Counted from the stretch's first letter, positions 40,064 to 53,298 are shown. The stretch: 64,000 nt of DNA from Spiroplasma endosymbiont of Lasioglossum villosulum (GCF_964020195.1 NZ_OZ026539.1:1430299-1494298), one strand, 5' to 3'. Numbers and translations are program-made. The notes: generated by a model not told the origin, from the letters alone.

Positions 40064-41004
40064 TTAATTTAACTTTTTATTACCAAAAATTATTTTTTCA
40101 ACTTTATTACCAAAAACTTTTTCTGTCCAAGTCAAAACATCTTTATCTTTATGAATTAAATAGCCAATTTCACTAGTTCGTAAATAGTATTTATGCGATA
40201 AAGCACTTAAATATAAATAACGTTCATAATCTTCATAATCCTTAAAATAATCATTTACAACAGTACTTTCAATAATACCACCAGTTAAAACAGTATTACC
40301 ATCACTATCTTTTGGAGTTTTAAAATAAAACACATTTGTAGCATTAAAACTTGCTTTAATTATATCTTGAATTGTTATTTTCTTAATACCACGAATTACA
40401 ATAGGATTTTTACAATTACGACTAAAAGCATATGCTTTAATGCCTACATCCGCTTGATTTAAAGACTTAACATCATCAAATGCTTTTGTAACATATTTTC
40501 CTAAATATTTAATAACAAATTCATTAGTTCCTTTTTTAACTACTTTTAAATCACTAAAACCATGAGTTCATCATTCTAATAACATACTTTTATGTATTTT
40601 TCTATTAAAAACTATATGAAAATGAACTGCTCCACGAGATTGATATTCATAAACATAAAAATACTTTAATTCACCTAAATATTTTAAACGTTTAGGGTCA
40701 TTTCATCATTTTTTTAATTTAATAAAAATAAGCCAATATCTTTTTTAGCCTTTTTAATATCTTGCATATTATCTTTATAGGTTAAAGTAACAAAACTCAT
40801 TATTTTACTATCATAAAAATTATGTAATGCTTTTTGAATTAAATTATTTTTTGCACGAACAGTACTATTTCTCAATTTTTGTTTATTACCAACATAACAT
40901 TTACCTTTTTTATTTCCAATATTACTCAAAAATGAAATAGGCAACACTATATTTTTCACATAACAAGCATAAAAAACCTTTTTAATATAAAAATCTTGTT
41001 TCAT
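40064..41004 (-). pseudogene. HUH rolling-circle replication initiator (plectrovirus Rep-like), frameshifted
   Basis: Rep nicks the origin for rolling-circle replication. The joined protein of about 313 residues has 'SFVTLTYKDNMQDIKKAK', the HUH metal motif 'GAVHFHIVFNRKI' and the nicking Tyr/Lys helix 'VIKYLGKYVTKAF'. The N-terminal frame stops at TAA (40714) after 'LFLLN', because a T5 run (plus-strand A5 at 40724-40728) needs one more base to continue 'FIKLKKWWNDPKRLKYLGE'. The ATG at 41004 follows AAAGGTAG; an ATG 30 bases upstream is also open. With the hairpin cluster at 39455, it marks a degraded SpV1/SVTS2-type provirus. Confidence 0.75.
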
Positions 41005-41126
41005 AACAAAAAAACTACCTTTCGACTGAAGCATAAATGCTTAAATAGTTAATTATTAATTAATACAAAAATATAATAACACATAATTATATAAAATATA
41101 ACTATAAACAAAATAAAAGAAAAACG

Positions 41127-42136
41127 TTACTTAATTATATACTCATTATAAATCTCTTTAAGTTTTTGAAAATGCTTTTGAAATAAAAATTTATTTTTTT
41201 CACTATAATTACCTTCAAATGTAATCATTATTGAAATGTTTTCTATTATTTTTATTTGTTTTACATACTCTTCTGATATTTTTTGTAATCTTCTTTGTTT
41301 ATTATATTCGGTTTCATTTATTTCATTTCAATTATTGGAACCGTGTTGATAACCAATATCGAAAGAAGAAAATAATTCTGATGGAAATGCCATTTTTCTA
41401 AAAGTCTTTAATGAAAAATATAAATTATTTTTCATTGAATAAAAATCTACTCCTATATACTGACTATTAGCATCATATAATATTTCTTTTTCTTCTTCTT
41501 TAAAATTATTTTCAATTATATAATTAACAATTTTTTGAATTTTTACCAATTCTCCTACATCATATGTTGGATTATTTTTTTGATCTAATTCTTCTCTTAA
41601 TTCATTTATTACCTTACTAATAATTTTAGAATGTTTTGTAACAACAATTACATCATAAAAATCTGTATCAAAATATAATTTATAATTATCATTTTTTTAA
41701 TTTTAATATTTAATAAAATACCATAACAAGCATAAAGAAATCTAGGGAGTGAACGTTTTAATTCAACATCACCATCTAAATAAATGCCTCCATATTGGCT
41801 TAATATAACAATTCTTATAAAATCTGATGCTGATTTTAGTTTTTCTTTAATTGCTAATCTATTATTTTTAAATATTTGTTCAAATATTACTACATCATTA
41901 TTTTCTAAATTTTCTATTTCTTTTAAACTAATAATTTTAATATTATTAAGTAACTTATGTTGTTGTTTTTCATTTTCAGTAATTTCCCTATTTTTTTCAT
42001 TTTTAGAAATTCATAAAATAACTTCACGTTCATGTTGATGTAATAAAGCCGCATAAATTATATTATTTCTTACAGTAATTGGTATTTCTCCAATTCATAC
42101 AAAATGAATTGGATATTTATTATCTATAACTGTCAT
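41127..42136 (-). pseudogene. TcdA/TcdB-like glycosyltransferase (DXD, Gly_transf_sug), frameshifted
   Basis: The N-terminus 'YPIHFVWIGEIPITVRNNI' and the region 'ILSQYGGIYLDGDVELKRSL' with DXD motif are those of the glycosyltransferase domain of large clostridial toxins and bacterial sugar transferases. The joined protein has about 336 residues. The frame breaks at a T7 run (41692-41698 on plus), where one more base would give 'IKIKKNDNYKLYFDTDFYDV'; the C-terminal half continues open to 41127. No signal peptide is visible. Could be a host-targeted effector or a glycolipid enzyme. Confidence 0.7.
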
Positions 42137-42157
42137 TTTTTTAATAACTCTTATATT

Positions 42158-43741
<1,584 letters not shown>

Positions 43742-43841
43742 TATTTGCTCCTAAATTTAATAATTATAATTTTACATTAAAATAGTATTATTTATTGTAA
43801 TACTTATTTAAATTAATAATATTTTATTAATCTTTATTTTT

Positions 43842-44378
43842 TTATAAAATGAAACATTTTTGTTGATATTGATTTTTATTAAAACCATTATCAGAGTTAA
43901 CAGCATCTATATCAACATTTAAGTAAAACTGATAATCACTATTTACGTGTGAAAGAATACTACTTTTTTCATTATCATAATTATTTACTGGTAAATACTG
44001 ATTACCATTACTCATTAATGGTTGATTTTGTAATTTTCTTGAAATTGCAAAATCATATCAATCTCTCAAAAGATCATTTTTTTCTCATTGTCTTCTTTTT
44101 TCTTTTTCTATTTTTTCTAAAATATTATTAAGTTTTAAAATTTTTAATCCAACCTTTTTCAATTCTTCTTTTTGATTACTTATATTAACTTTTTCACATA
44201 CTATTTTGTTAATTCGTTTTTTTTCAAAATTATAATAACCAAAAGTTAAAAACTTAACTAATTTATTCTTAAATTTAAAAATTTTACTTGTTTTTTGTTT
44301 TTCGAAAATTTCTAACTTTTTAATACTATTTATATTATAAGAAAGAAATATAGATTGTTTTTTAATATATGACTGCAA
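43842..44378 (-). CDS. Hypothetical protein, start uncertain
   Basis: An open frame of about 178 codons. No ATG or ribosome site fits: the frame begins after a TAA near 44425 and the first start-like codon is TTG at 44378. It may thus be the 3' part of a truncated gene. Sequence features are a basic segment 'NKLVKFLTFGYYNFEKKRIN', a Lys/Glu-rich helix and a Asn-rich C-terminus. The TFG segment resembles that of the IS1202 passenger ORF. UGA Trp codons present. Confidence 0.4.
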
Positions 44379-44406
44379 TGTTTTTTCACATTTATATTTC
44401 TTATTA

Positions 44407-44595
44407 CTAATATAATATTATTTTTATTTTATTAATTTTCTTTTTTAATAAATTAATATCTAATTCTCCATTATCTTTTAAGTATCGATCATCTAAAACA
44501 TCATAAAAATGTTCTTCATTATCATCATAGCTTGTAATAAAATTAAAATGTTGATTTATAAAAGGAAAACTATTATCGATTTTGTATTTCTTCAT
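44407..44595 (-). CDS. Small hypothetical protein
   Basis: 62 residues from ATG 44595 (or 65 from GTG 44604). Starts M-K-K-Y-K-I-D-N, acidic middle, basic end 'LLKKKINKIKIILY'. No clear ribosome site and no family. It lies directly before the previous open frame and could be the 5' half of the same decayed gene. Confidence 0.35.
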   Translation of the reverse strand: MKKYKIDNSFPFINQHFNFITSYDDNEEHFYDVLDDRYLKDNGELDINLLKKKINKIKIILY

Positions 44596-44733
44596 AATTT
44601 TCACTGCTTAAACTTATATAATCTAGTGACTAATTACAATATTTTCTTAATCTTTTATATTTATTGATTATTAGATAAAATAAAAAAAACAAATATTAAT
44701 AAATTAAATGCTAATTAAATTTAATATTAAACA

Positions 44734-46035
44734 TTATTTATCTTTAAAAACTTTTTTAAAAATATAATCAACATTTATTAAAAAAATATTATTATTACAA
44801 CATTCATTTAACTGTTCACTAGTTAAATATTGATTAATATTATTCTTTATTAATACATCTTTAAAATTAATCATTTTATTTTGTGCTTCTAAAGTGCATT
44901 TTTGAATAAAATCATAAGCAATTTCACGTGTTATTTTTGGATTATTTTTAATAATAGTCAATAAAACTACTTGTGAAAAATAAAGTTCATTAGCTTTAGC
45001 AATATTATTTGCCATGGCACTAGTATTAATTACTAAATTATCTAAAATATTTGTCATTCTATTAATAATAAAATCTAATATATGATAAATATCAGGTAAC
45101 ATAATGCGTTCATTAGAACTATGAGAGATATCACGTTCATACCATAATAAATTATTCTCATATACTATACTATTATAACTTCGAACTAATCTTGCTAAAC
45201 CACAAATATTTTCAGAACCAATTGGATTTTTTTTATGTGGCATTGAACTTGAACCTTTTTGTGAAATAGAAAATCCCTCTAAAAGTTCATTAACTTCGCT
45301 ACGTTGACTCAAACGAATTTCTAAAGCTATTTTTTCAATTGTTGTAGCAATTGAACTTAATTGTGTAATTAAAAAAATCAAACGATCACGTTGTACTACC
45401 TGCGTAGCACAACTGTCAACTTCCATTTTTCATTTTTTAGCAATAAATTCACTAACTTTTGGCGAAATATGAACAAAATTACCCATAGCACCCGTAATCT
45501 TAATAACTTCAACTTGTTTTCTTGCTAATTCCAACCTTACTAACTGTCTATTTATTTCATCGTATCATAAAGCAAATTTTAATCCTAATGAAGTTGGTTC
45601 ACCAAAAATACCATGACTGCGACCAATTACTAATTGATTTTTATATTTAAACGCTAACTCTTTTAATTTCAATTGTAAAGTAATTAAAGCTTTTTCAATA
45701 ATTTCATTTGAAAATTTTATTTGTAGATTTTGGACACTATCAACCATATCAGTTGAAGTTAAACCATAATGAATTCAACGACTTTCAGTTTTTAAGTTAG
45801 CACTCAACATTCTAGTAAAAGCAACTACATCATGCTTAGTTTCTAATTCTAATTTATTCATTAATTCAATATCTAATTTAGCATTTTTTTTAATTAATTG
45901 AAAATCTTTAAGAGGAATTATATTTAAATGTTGTAATGATTCACAAACATCAATTTGAAAATTCATTCATAAGTTTAAACGATTTTTCATATTTCAAATA
46001 TTAGTCATTGCTTTTGTTTCGTAACGTTCAATCAT
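44734..46035 (-). CDS. purB: Adenylosuccinate lyase
   Basis: Cleaves adenylosuccinate to AMP and fumarate (and SAICAR in de novo synthesis). The 433-residue protein has 'SRWIHYGLTSTDMVDS', 'IGRSHGIFGEPTSLGLKF', and the family signature 'GSSSMPHKKNPIGSENI' near residue 263, plus 'RDISHSSNERIMLPD'. The ATG at 46035 lies 2 bases after the purA stop, with AAGGAG inside the end of purA: an operon purA-purB converting IMP to AMP. Confidence 0.96.
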
Positions 46036-46037
46036 TT

Positions 46038-47600
46038 TTACTCCTTAATAAATATAGTTTGTTTACGATCTGGACCAACAGAAAATATTCTAATTGGAAC
46101 ACCCACCAACTCACTAATTTTTTTTAAATAATTTTTAGCATTTTCTGGTAATTCATCATAACTAGTAATATTAGTAATATCTTCATTTCAGCCAGGCATA
46201 GTAATAAAATGTGGTTGACATTTATTAAAGTTATTAATTTGAGAAGGTATGTATCTAATTATTTCGCCATTTAAAGTATAATGCGTACAAATGCTTAATG
46301 TTTCAATACCAATAAGCACGTCTAACAACATAATAACTAAACTAGTAAATCCATTAATTTGTGCACTATACTTAGCAATAACTGCATCAAATCATCCAAT
46401 TCTTCTTGGTCTTTTTGAAACTGTACCATATTCATTACCAGTCATACGAATATAATCTGCTAATTTACCAAAAACTTCACTAGGAAATGCACCAGCACCA
46501 ACTCTTGTACTGTATGCTTTAGTTACACCAATAATTTCGTTAATTGCTTTTAAAGAAATACCTGAACCAATAGCAATTGAACTAGCACTTGGATTAGAAG
46601 ATGTTACAAAAGGATATGTACCATGATCTAAATCTAATAAAGTACCTTGTGCTCCTTCAAATAATATCTTTTTATTTCTAACTAATTGTTCATTTAAAAA
46701 TTGACCAGTATCAATAATTAAATCTTTAAAGTATGGTAATAATTCTAATAAACGATTATATATTGTTTGCGCATTAAATTCTTTTTCATATCCATAAACA
46801 TTTTTTAATATTTTATTTTTAATTAACAAATTATCAGTAATCAATTCTAATAGCCGATCCTTATCTAATAAATCACCCATTCGAATTCCAATCCGATTAA
46901 CTTTATCAGCATAACAAGGTCCAATTCCTTTTTTAGTAGTGCCAATAGCTTTATCGCCCTTAATTTTTTCTTCATATTCATCAAATGCTAAATGATAAGG
47001 TAAAATAATATGAGCACGATCAGAAATCCGTAAATTTTGACAACTAAAACCGGCAGCTTTTAAATATTCAATTTCAGAAACTAATTTTTCTGGATTAACA
47101 ACACAACCATTAGCAATAACACAATATGAATCTTTATTAAAGATACCAGAAGGAATAATACTTAATTTATATTTTTGATGATCAAAAACAATTGTATGTC
47201 CGGCATTATCACCACCACTTCAACGAACAATAACATCAGAATTTTGACTATAATAGTCAGTTATTTTACCTTTTCCTTCATCACCTCATTGACAACCAAT
47301 AATAGCAGTAGTTTTAAATGGTTTTGGTTGATCAATTTTTGATATTAAAATATTTTTAGTATTAACAATTTTATTAGCAATTTTTTGATTTTCTTCTTTT
47401 ATTATATGTTTTGATTTTTCAAAATCTACTTTCATCTTATTAATGATTGGCTTAACAGTGTCAGTTTTTATTGATTGCGTTTTTACTTTAGTTGCTTTTT
47501 TTACATCTTTAACTTTTGGTTTAATAGTTTTATTAAGTTGTTCAACTTTAGTTTTTGCCTTTTCTATTGTTGGTTTGATTATATTTTTTTTTGCTTTCAT
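46038..47600 (-). CDS. purA: Adenylosuccinate synthetase with ~100-residue basic N-terminal extension
   Basis: Converts IMP, Asp and GTP to adenylosuccinate. The enzyme core starts near residue 96 with '[19 protein letters not shown]'; normal PurA starts 5-10 residues before this motif. Other motifs: '[11 protein letters not shown]', '[15 protein letters not shown]', '[21 protein letters not shown]'. The first ~95 residues are Lys/Thr/Val-rich ('[18 protein letters not shown]') and resemble histone-like or heparin-binding tails. The extended start is supported by a strong AAAGGAGAC eight bases before ATG 47600, and there is no other start with such a site near the core. Total 520 residues. 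Confidence 0.92.
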
Positions 47601-47718
47601 ATTGTCTCCTTTATACTCAAAAAAAGTATTTATAAATTTATAAATTAATTATATAATTATTTAATAATGATTATCAAAATATTGTTATTAAAATAAACTA
47701 GTAAAGGAAACTTAAAAA

Positions 47719-47976
47719 ATGAAATGAAATTTTGATAATGACAGTTTTCAAAATGATAATAATGATGATTTTGACAAACTTTGTCCTATTTGTAAGCAAA
47801 AATTACTAGAAGCAAAACTTGAAAAAATAAATGAAATAAATCAATATCAGCAAACACAAAATGATATTTTATTAATTGAAGAAATAAAAAAAGAATTAGA
47901 AAAAATTAAAAAAGAAAAAGAAACACAACTTTATGTTTACTTATGTAGAAAACATAAAAATGAAAATATTCTTTAA
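47719..47976 (+). CDS. Small zinc-finger-like hypothetical protein
   Basis: An 85-residue protein with 'LCPICKQKL' near residue 21 and 'LCRKHKNE' near the C-terminus, together CxxC...CxxH, a possible zinc site linked by a charged helix. AAAGGAAAC precedes the ATG. It is on the opposite strand to purA upstream and pth downstream. Confidence 0.6.
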
Positions 47977-47995
47977 TATTTTTATAATATATTAA

Positions 47996-48559
47996 TTATT
48001 TTTTATTATATTTATTCATAATATTTTCAAATTTACTATCAGTAATTCAACTACTAATGCTTTCTACAAAAAATTGTTTATGATCTTTTATATTCTTTAA
48101 CTCATCATTACTAAACTTACTCAAAACTCAATCAGCCGTGTTAAAATTAGGATTTTTACCAACACCAATTCTTAATCTTTGAAAATCTTTACTACCAATT
48201 TGATTAAAAATACTTTTAATTCCATTATGACCAGCAGCACTAAATTTTTGTTTGTATTGAAATTGACCAAAATTTAAATCAACTTCATCGTGAATAATTA
48301 ACACATTTTCAATTTTAATTTTAAAATAATTCATAAAATTTGAAACACAAAAACCTGATAAGTTCATAAAAGTTAATGGTTTTAAAAAAATAACATCAGT
48401 GCCATTAACAACAGTTTTAACATATTGACCATTAAATTTAGTTTGATTAATTTTTAATTGTAATGTTTCACAAATCATATCAATAATAATAAAACCAATA
48501 TTATGACGTGTCAATTCATACTCTTTACCTGGGTTTCCTAATCCAATAACTAATTTCAT
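47996..48559 (-). CDS. pth: Peptidyl-tRNA hydrolase
   Basis: Recycles peptidyl-tRNA. The 187-residue protein has 'VIGLGNPGKEYELTRHNIGF' with catalytic His, 'FLKPLTFMNLSG', 'IIHDEVDLNFGQ' and 'SAAGHNGIKSI'. It follows prs by 21 bases, as in many Firmicutes. Confidence 0.96.
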
Positions 48560-48580
48560 CTATTTTAAATTTCCTCTTTA

Positions 48581-49588
48581 TTATTTTTTACTATTTTTAT
48601 TATTAATTTTTTTTATTAATTCATTTGTTTTATCATCATAAACTTTTGTTAATGATTTATTATTAATTGAAGCATCAATCATTTTTGCAATAAAATCAGC
48701 AATTGAAATAATTTTTAAACCATTAAACTTTTTTTCCTCAGAAATTTCAATAGTATTAGTAATAACAACTTCCTTAATAATTCCATCAATAACAGCTTGT
48801 TTCAATTTTTTTGAAGCTTGACCACTAAAAATACCATGAGTAGCTAAAATATAAACTGATTTTGCACCATGTTCTTTAATAGCTTTTGCTGCATTAATAA
48901 TAGTACCACCTGTATCAATCATATCATCAATAATAATAGCATTCTTTTCTTTAACATCTCCTAATACAAACTTAACTTGACTTTGATTAGGAGTTGTTCT
49001 TCTTTTATCAATAATTGCCAAAGGTACACTTAAATAATTACCTAATCTTCGAGCACGAGTAACACCACCATGATCTGGAGATACAACAACTAAATTACTT
49101 AAATTTTCTTCAATTAAATAAGATGCTAAATCTTGAGTTGCTCGTAAATCATCAACAGGAACATCAAAAAATCCTTGTTCTTGTGGTGAATGTAAATCAA
49201 CAGTAATAACACGATCAACACCCGCAACAGTTAATAAATTTGCAACAAGTTTACAAGTAATAGGTTGTCTACCACCTTGTTTTCGATCTTGACGAGCATA
49301 ACCAAAATAAGGAATTACTACATGAATTTTAGCAGCAGATGCACGAACTAAAGCATCAACAAAAATTAATAATTCCATTAAATTATCATTAGTTGGCGGC
49401 GAAGTTGATTGGATAATATATACCACTTTCCCTCGTACTGATGTTATAGATTGAATGTTAAATTCACCATCAGCAAAACGACTAATTTCTGCTTTTCCAG
49501 GTTCAATATTAAGTTTTTTACAAACTTCTTGTGTAAATTTTTGACTAGCACTTAAACCAAAAACTACAATGTTTTCTACATTATTCAT
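48581..49588 (-). CDS. prs: Ribose-phosphate pyrophosphokinase
   Basis: Makes PRPP from ribose 5-phosphate and ATP. The 335-residue protein has 'ISRFADGEFNIQ', 'SPPTNDNLMELLIFVDAL', 'PYFGYARQDRK', 'VVSPDHGGVTRARRLG' and the PRPP loop 'AIIIDDMIDTGGTI'. AAAGGAGG precedes the ATG. The C-terminal 25 residues are a Lys/Asn-rich tail beyond the usual end. Operon with pth. Confidence 0.97.
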   Translation of the reverse strand: MNNVENIVVFGLSASQKFTQEVCKKLNIEPGKAEISRFADGEFNIQSITSVRGKVVYIIQSTSPPTNDNLMELLIFVDALVRASAAKIHVVIPYFGYARQDRKQGGRQPITCKLVANLLTVAGVDRVITVDLHSPQEQGFFDVPVDDLRATQDLASYLIEENLSNLVVVSPDHGGVTRARRLGNYLSVPLAIIDKRRTTPNQSQVKFVLGDVKEKNAIIIDDMIDTGGTIINAAKAIKEHGAKSVYILATHGIFSGQASKKLKQAVIDGIIKEVVITNTIEISEEKKFNGLKIISIADFIAKMIDASINNKSLTKVYDDKTNELIKKINNKNSKK

Positions 49589-49850
49589 TAAATCCTCCTT
49601 TACATGTTTCTAAAAATTATAATTATAATTTCATTATACAATGTTTATTACAATTTAAGTATATTAAATTTAAAGACTATTAATTAAAAATAATTAATAA
49701 AAAGTTATATCTTTTGCAAAAAAAAATAAAATCATTATAATAGTTAACGGATAATAAATATTTAAAAATATGTTTATTAATAAACAAGGATTATTGCTGA
49801 GGTGTTTTATATACTTATTATCCACATTCTAATATCATTAATTTTAATAA

Positions 49851-50696
49851 TTATTCTGAAAGGTATTTATTATTAATAATAGTAAATAACTGGTAAAACA
49901 TTGAAAATGTTAATTCTTCAGATCTTATTGTTAATGATCAAGATAAGTCGTTAATTAAATTAACGGCTTTTTCTTTGCTATTTAAATAAATACCCAAATT
50001 GTTAACTAATGTTTTTCTCTTATTAACAAAACAACTTCTTACAAATTTTCAAAATAATTGTGGTTCATCAAGTTGAAATTTAGGATTTACTTTAAAATAA
50101 ACAACACTACTTGTAACATTAGGTATCGGAGTAAAATTATTAGGACTAACATCAAAAATAATTTTAACATCACAATAAAATTGACACATAACAGAAAGAT
50201 TATTATATACTTTAGTTTTAGGTTTAGCACAAAATCTTTGTGCAACTTCTTTTTGCATCATTAATGTAAATGAATCAAATAATTCAATATTTTCTAATAA
50301 TTTTAAAACAATTTGTGAAATAATATAATAAGGCAAATTTGCAATTACATGAATTTTTTGATTTATTGCAAATTCTTCATTAATGATTTTTTTTAAATCT
50401 AAATTTAAAAAATCATCATTTATAATTTTTAAATTTTTGTATTCATTTAACTCTTTTTCTAAAACAGGAATTAATTTTTTGTCAATTTCAATTGTCACAA
50501 CTTTTTGCGCAGTGCTGAGTAATTTATTAGTTAAATGACCAATGCCCGCTCCAATTTCAACAATGCCATCTTCATCTTTAAAATTACTAGTTTTAACAAT
50601 TTTATCAATTATATTATTATTAATTAAAAAGTTTTGTCCAAACTTTTTAACTGCATGTAAGTCGTATTTTTTCAATATTTTTTTTGGATTTTCCAT
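49851..50696 (-). CDS. rsmA: 16S rRNA dimethyladenosine transferase
   Basis: KsgA/RsmA dimethylates A1518 and A1519 of 16S rRNA. The 281-residue protein has 'KKFGQNFLINNNI', SAM motif 'VEIGAGIGHLTNKLL', 'IEIDKKLIPVL' and catalytic 'VIANLPYYIIS'. ATG 50696 has GGAG 7 bases upstream; an upstream GTG/ATG frame is less likely. Divergent from the mreB pair. Confidence 0.95.
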
Positions 50697-50874
50697 TATT
50701 ATTCTCCAATTCACATTTTTAGTTAATTATATACTAGTAATAATTAACTAAATAGTTAGCCAACTAATCATATATGCTAAATTTACTACTAGCAAATCTA
50801 CATGTGGTAATATTAACATATATCAACTTAATAAATAAATATTAATTTGAGTGGGAAAAGGAGATGATTTTTAT

Positions 50875-52014
50875 ATGGCAACAAAAATAGAGGTTACTAA
50901 TGACGGACACAATAACCAAGACGTTAATATTGTTTCTCTAGATTTAGGAACAAGAAATTTAATTGTCAGAGTTAATGGAAGGGTTGTTTATAGTCAACCA
51001 TCAGCAATTGTATTTGATACAGAAAACGGAGAAGTATTCATTGGTGAAGCCGCTTTATTAATGAAAGAAAAAACTCCAGCGAATAAAATTTTCAGAGAAC
51101 CAATGGCTAATGGCGTTATTAGTGACAATAATGCTTTGATTGCTTTATTAACTGAAATTTTTACACAAATTATTGATGTGAAAGCTGAAAAAATTTGAGA
51201 AAATTCAGTAGCACTTGTAGCTATTCCATCTAAGGTTTATAAATTAGATAGAACTGTTTTACGTGAAATTCTACAAGGAAAAAAAATAGCTAAAATTCCA
51301 ATTTATAGTGATAAATTTCCCAATAGATATAATGCAAGTAATGAAAGCGTAATGAAAGCTGAAAAAGTTGTTATTGTTCCTGAAGTAAAATTGGCAGCTA
51401 TTGGTGGTGGGGAAGCACTTTGAGATGCTTCAGGAGTATTTATTCTTGATATTGGTGGTGGAACTTCTGACTGTGCCATTTTATCAAGTGGAGAAGTTAT
51501 TGTTCAAGATTCAATTCCAATTGCTGGAAATGCTATTGAACGTAGTATTAAAGAACATTTTGAAAAAATGCACTATATATCTCTTAGCTCAATGGAGGCT
51601 GAAAAAACAAAAATTAGTGCTGGTATTTGAATAGATGGTGAAAAAGATAGTGAAAATAAAATTACTATCCATGGAAAAAGTACTAAAACTAAAAAACCTG
51701 AACAAATTACAGTTCCTAAGCAAGAAGTAGCTAGAGTAGTTACTGAAGCCTTTGAACCAATTGTTGCACTATGTAGTGACATTATTGATAAAGCTGGACC
51801 TGCCTTTTCAGAAATGATTATGAAAGACGGTTTAACTATCACTGGTGGAGGTGCTTTGCTTGAAAATATTACAACTTATCTAAAAAAACGACTAAATTTA
51901 GAACATGTGGTATCTGCTAATAATCCAAGAGAGTGTGTAATTAGAGGAACTCAAGCCTATGAAACTCATAAACAAGATGTATATGAAAAAGGATTCATTA
52001 GACCAAGTAATTAA
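50875..52014 (+). CDS. mreB: MreB-family actin-like protein (first of a tandem pair)
   Basis: Actin-like ATPase that forms filaments under the membrane; Spiroplasma lacks a cell wall but has several MreBs linked to helical shape and swimming. The 379-residue protein has phosphate-1 'VSLDLGTRNLIVRVNG', 'VALVAIPSKV', phosphate-2 'FILDIGGGTSDCAILS' and the adenosine motif 'LTITGGGALLENI'. AAAGGAG lies 10 bases before ATG 50875. Insertions relative to Bacillus MreB are visible around residues 150 and 255. The next gene, 30 bases on, is a paralogue. Which numbered Spiroplasma MreB it is cannot be told here. Confidence 0.9.
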
Positions 52015-52044
52015 AATTCCAGGTGTGTAGAAGGAGGAAAAAAA

Positions 52045-53283
52045 ATGGGATTATTTGATAAAAAACCCAAAGAAAACTTAAATAAAAAAAGTAATATTAA
52101 GTCTATTAATGACTACCAATGATTAGCTTTAGATGTTGGAACAGAAAACTTTAAAGCAAGGTATGTTAACATTGGACTTACATATGATGCTCCAACTTAT
52201 CTTGCTGAAGACTATGAAAAAAATATTATTCTTTATGGTGAAGAAGCTAAAGCTTTAATTGATAAAACAAATGAAAATGTTGTTATTAAGCGTCCAGTTC
52301 GTGATGGTAATATTGCTGATCCAGATGCTTTACAACGTATCCTTGCTAAAATTTTTCAAGATTTTAGACTTGAAATTAAAGATTCAAAACAAGCTGATAA
52401 AAACCGTAATTTAATTGTTTTAATGGCAACACCAAGTGAAATTAATTCAGTACAAAGAGAAGCATTAGAAAATATAGTTCATCGTTTAGGAGCACTTCGT
52501 GGATTTGTTCAAGAAGAAGTTAAAATGGCAGCATTAGGTTCAGGCCAAGATATTTTTGGAACTGCAATTATGTGTGTTGATATTGGTGGGGGAAGTACTG
52601 ATATTGCCGTACTTAGCAACGATTCAATCCTATATTCATATACAACACATTGTGCTGGAGACTATTTAACACAAAAAATTCAAGAATACATAGCTAAAAA
52701 GCATGCTTTAAAAATTGGTACTAAAGAAGCAGAAGATGTTAAAAAGAACATCGGTTCACTTATGAAATATCAAGATGAAAAACCATATACTATTTCAGGT
52801 GTTTCATTACCTAGATTAGACTCTCAGCCAGGAGAAACAATGTCAATTTCTAAAACTATTGAAATTACACCAGAAGAAATTCGTGAAAATGTAATGCAAG
52901 TTCAATTTAGAGAACATGTTATTCCATCAATTCGTAGAGTACTAAGAACTTCTGGGGAAAAAGCTGCTGGTAGTGTTAGTGACTTAAAGAAAAAAGGTAA
53001 GGGAATCACAATTTGTGGTGGTGGAGCTTACATTAAAAAAATTGATGAATTTATTAAAGAAGAATTGGCTAAGGAATATTTCATCGAAGTTAAAGTTGAA
53101 AAAGGTACAAAACCAATTCGTCAAAAATATGAGGGAGATATCTTTGAAGTACGTGTTGCTCAAAATCCTTTAGATAATGTTATTGATGGTTGTGTAAAAT
53201 ATCGTGATACAATTTACAAACAATTAATAGTTGAACAAAATCCTAACCGCGAAATTCTAACAAAAGATGAAGATTTAGGATAA
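52045..53283 (+). CDS. mreB: MreB-family actin-like protein (second of a tandem pair)
   Basis: A 412-residue paralogue of the preceding gene, with a ~22-residue basic N-terminal extension ('MGLFDKKPKENLNKKS') before phosphate-1 'LALDVGTENFKARYVN'. Phosphate-2 is 'MCVDIGGGSTDIAVLSN' and the adenosine motif 'ITICGGGAYIKK'. It has charged inserts at about residues 240-270 and 330-350 ('DLKKKGKGITICG'). The two MreBs differ strongly in sequence, so they are old duplicates that may co-assemble. AGAAGGAGG precedes the ATG. Terminator at 53299. Confidence 0.9.
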
Positions 53284-53298
53284 AAAATAAGTTTAAAT

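Noticed and set aside
49589..49850. Possible tRNA gene in the prs-rsmA gap
   Set aside because: No cloverleaf, no GGTTCRA-type T-loop or CCA-like end. No tRNA or rRNA gene was recognised anywhere in the window.
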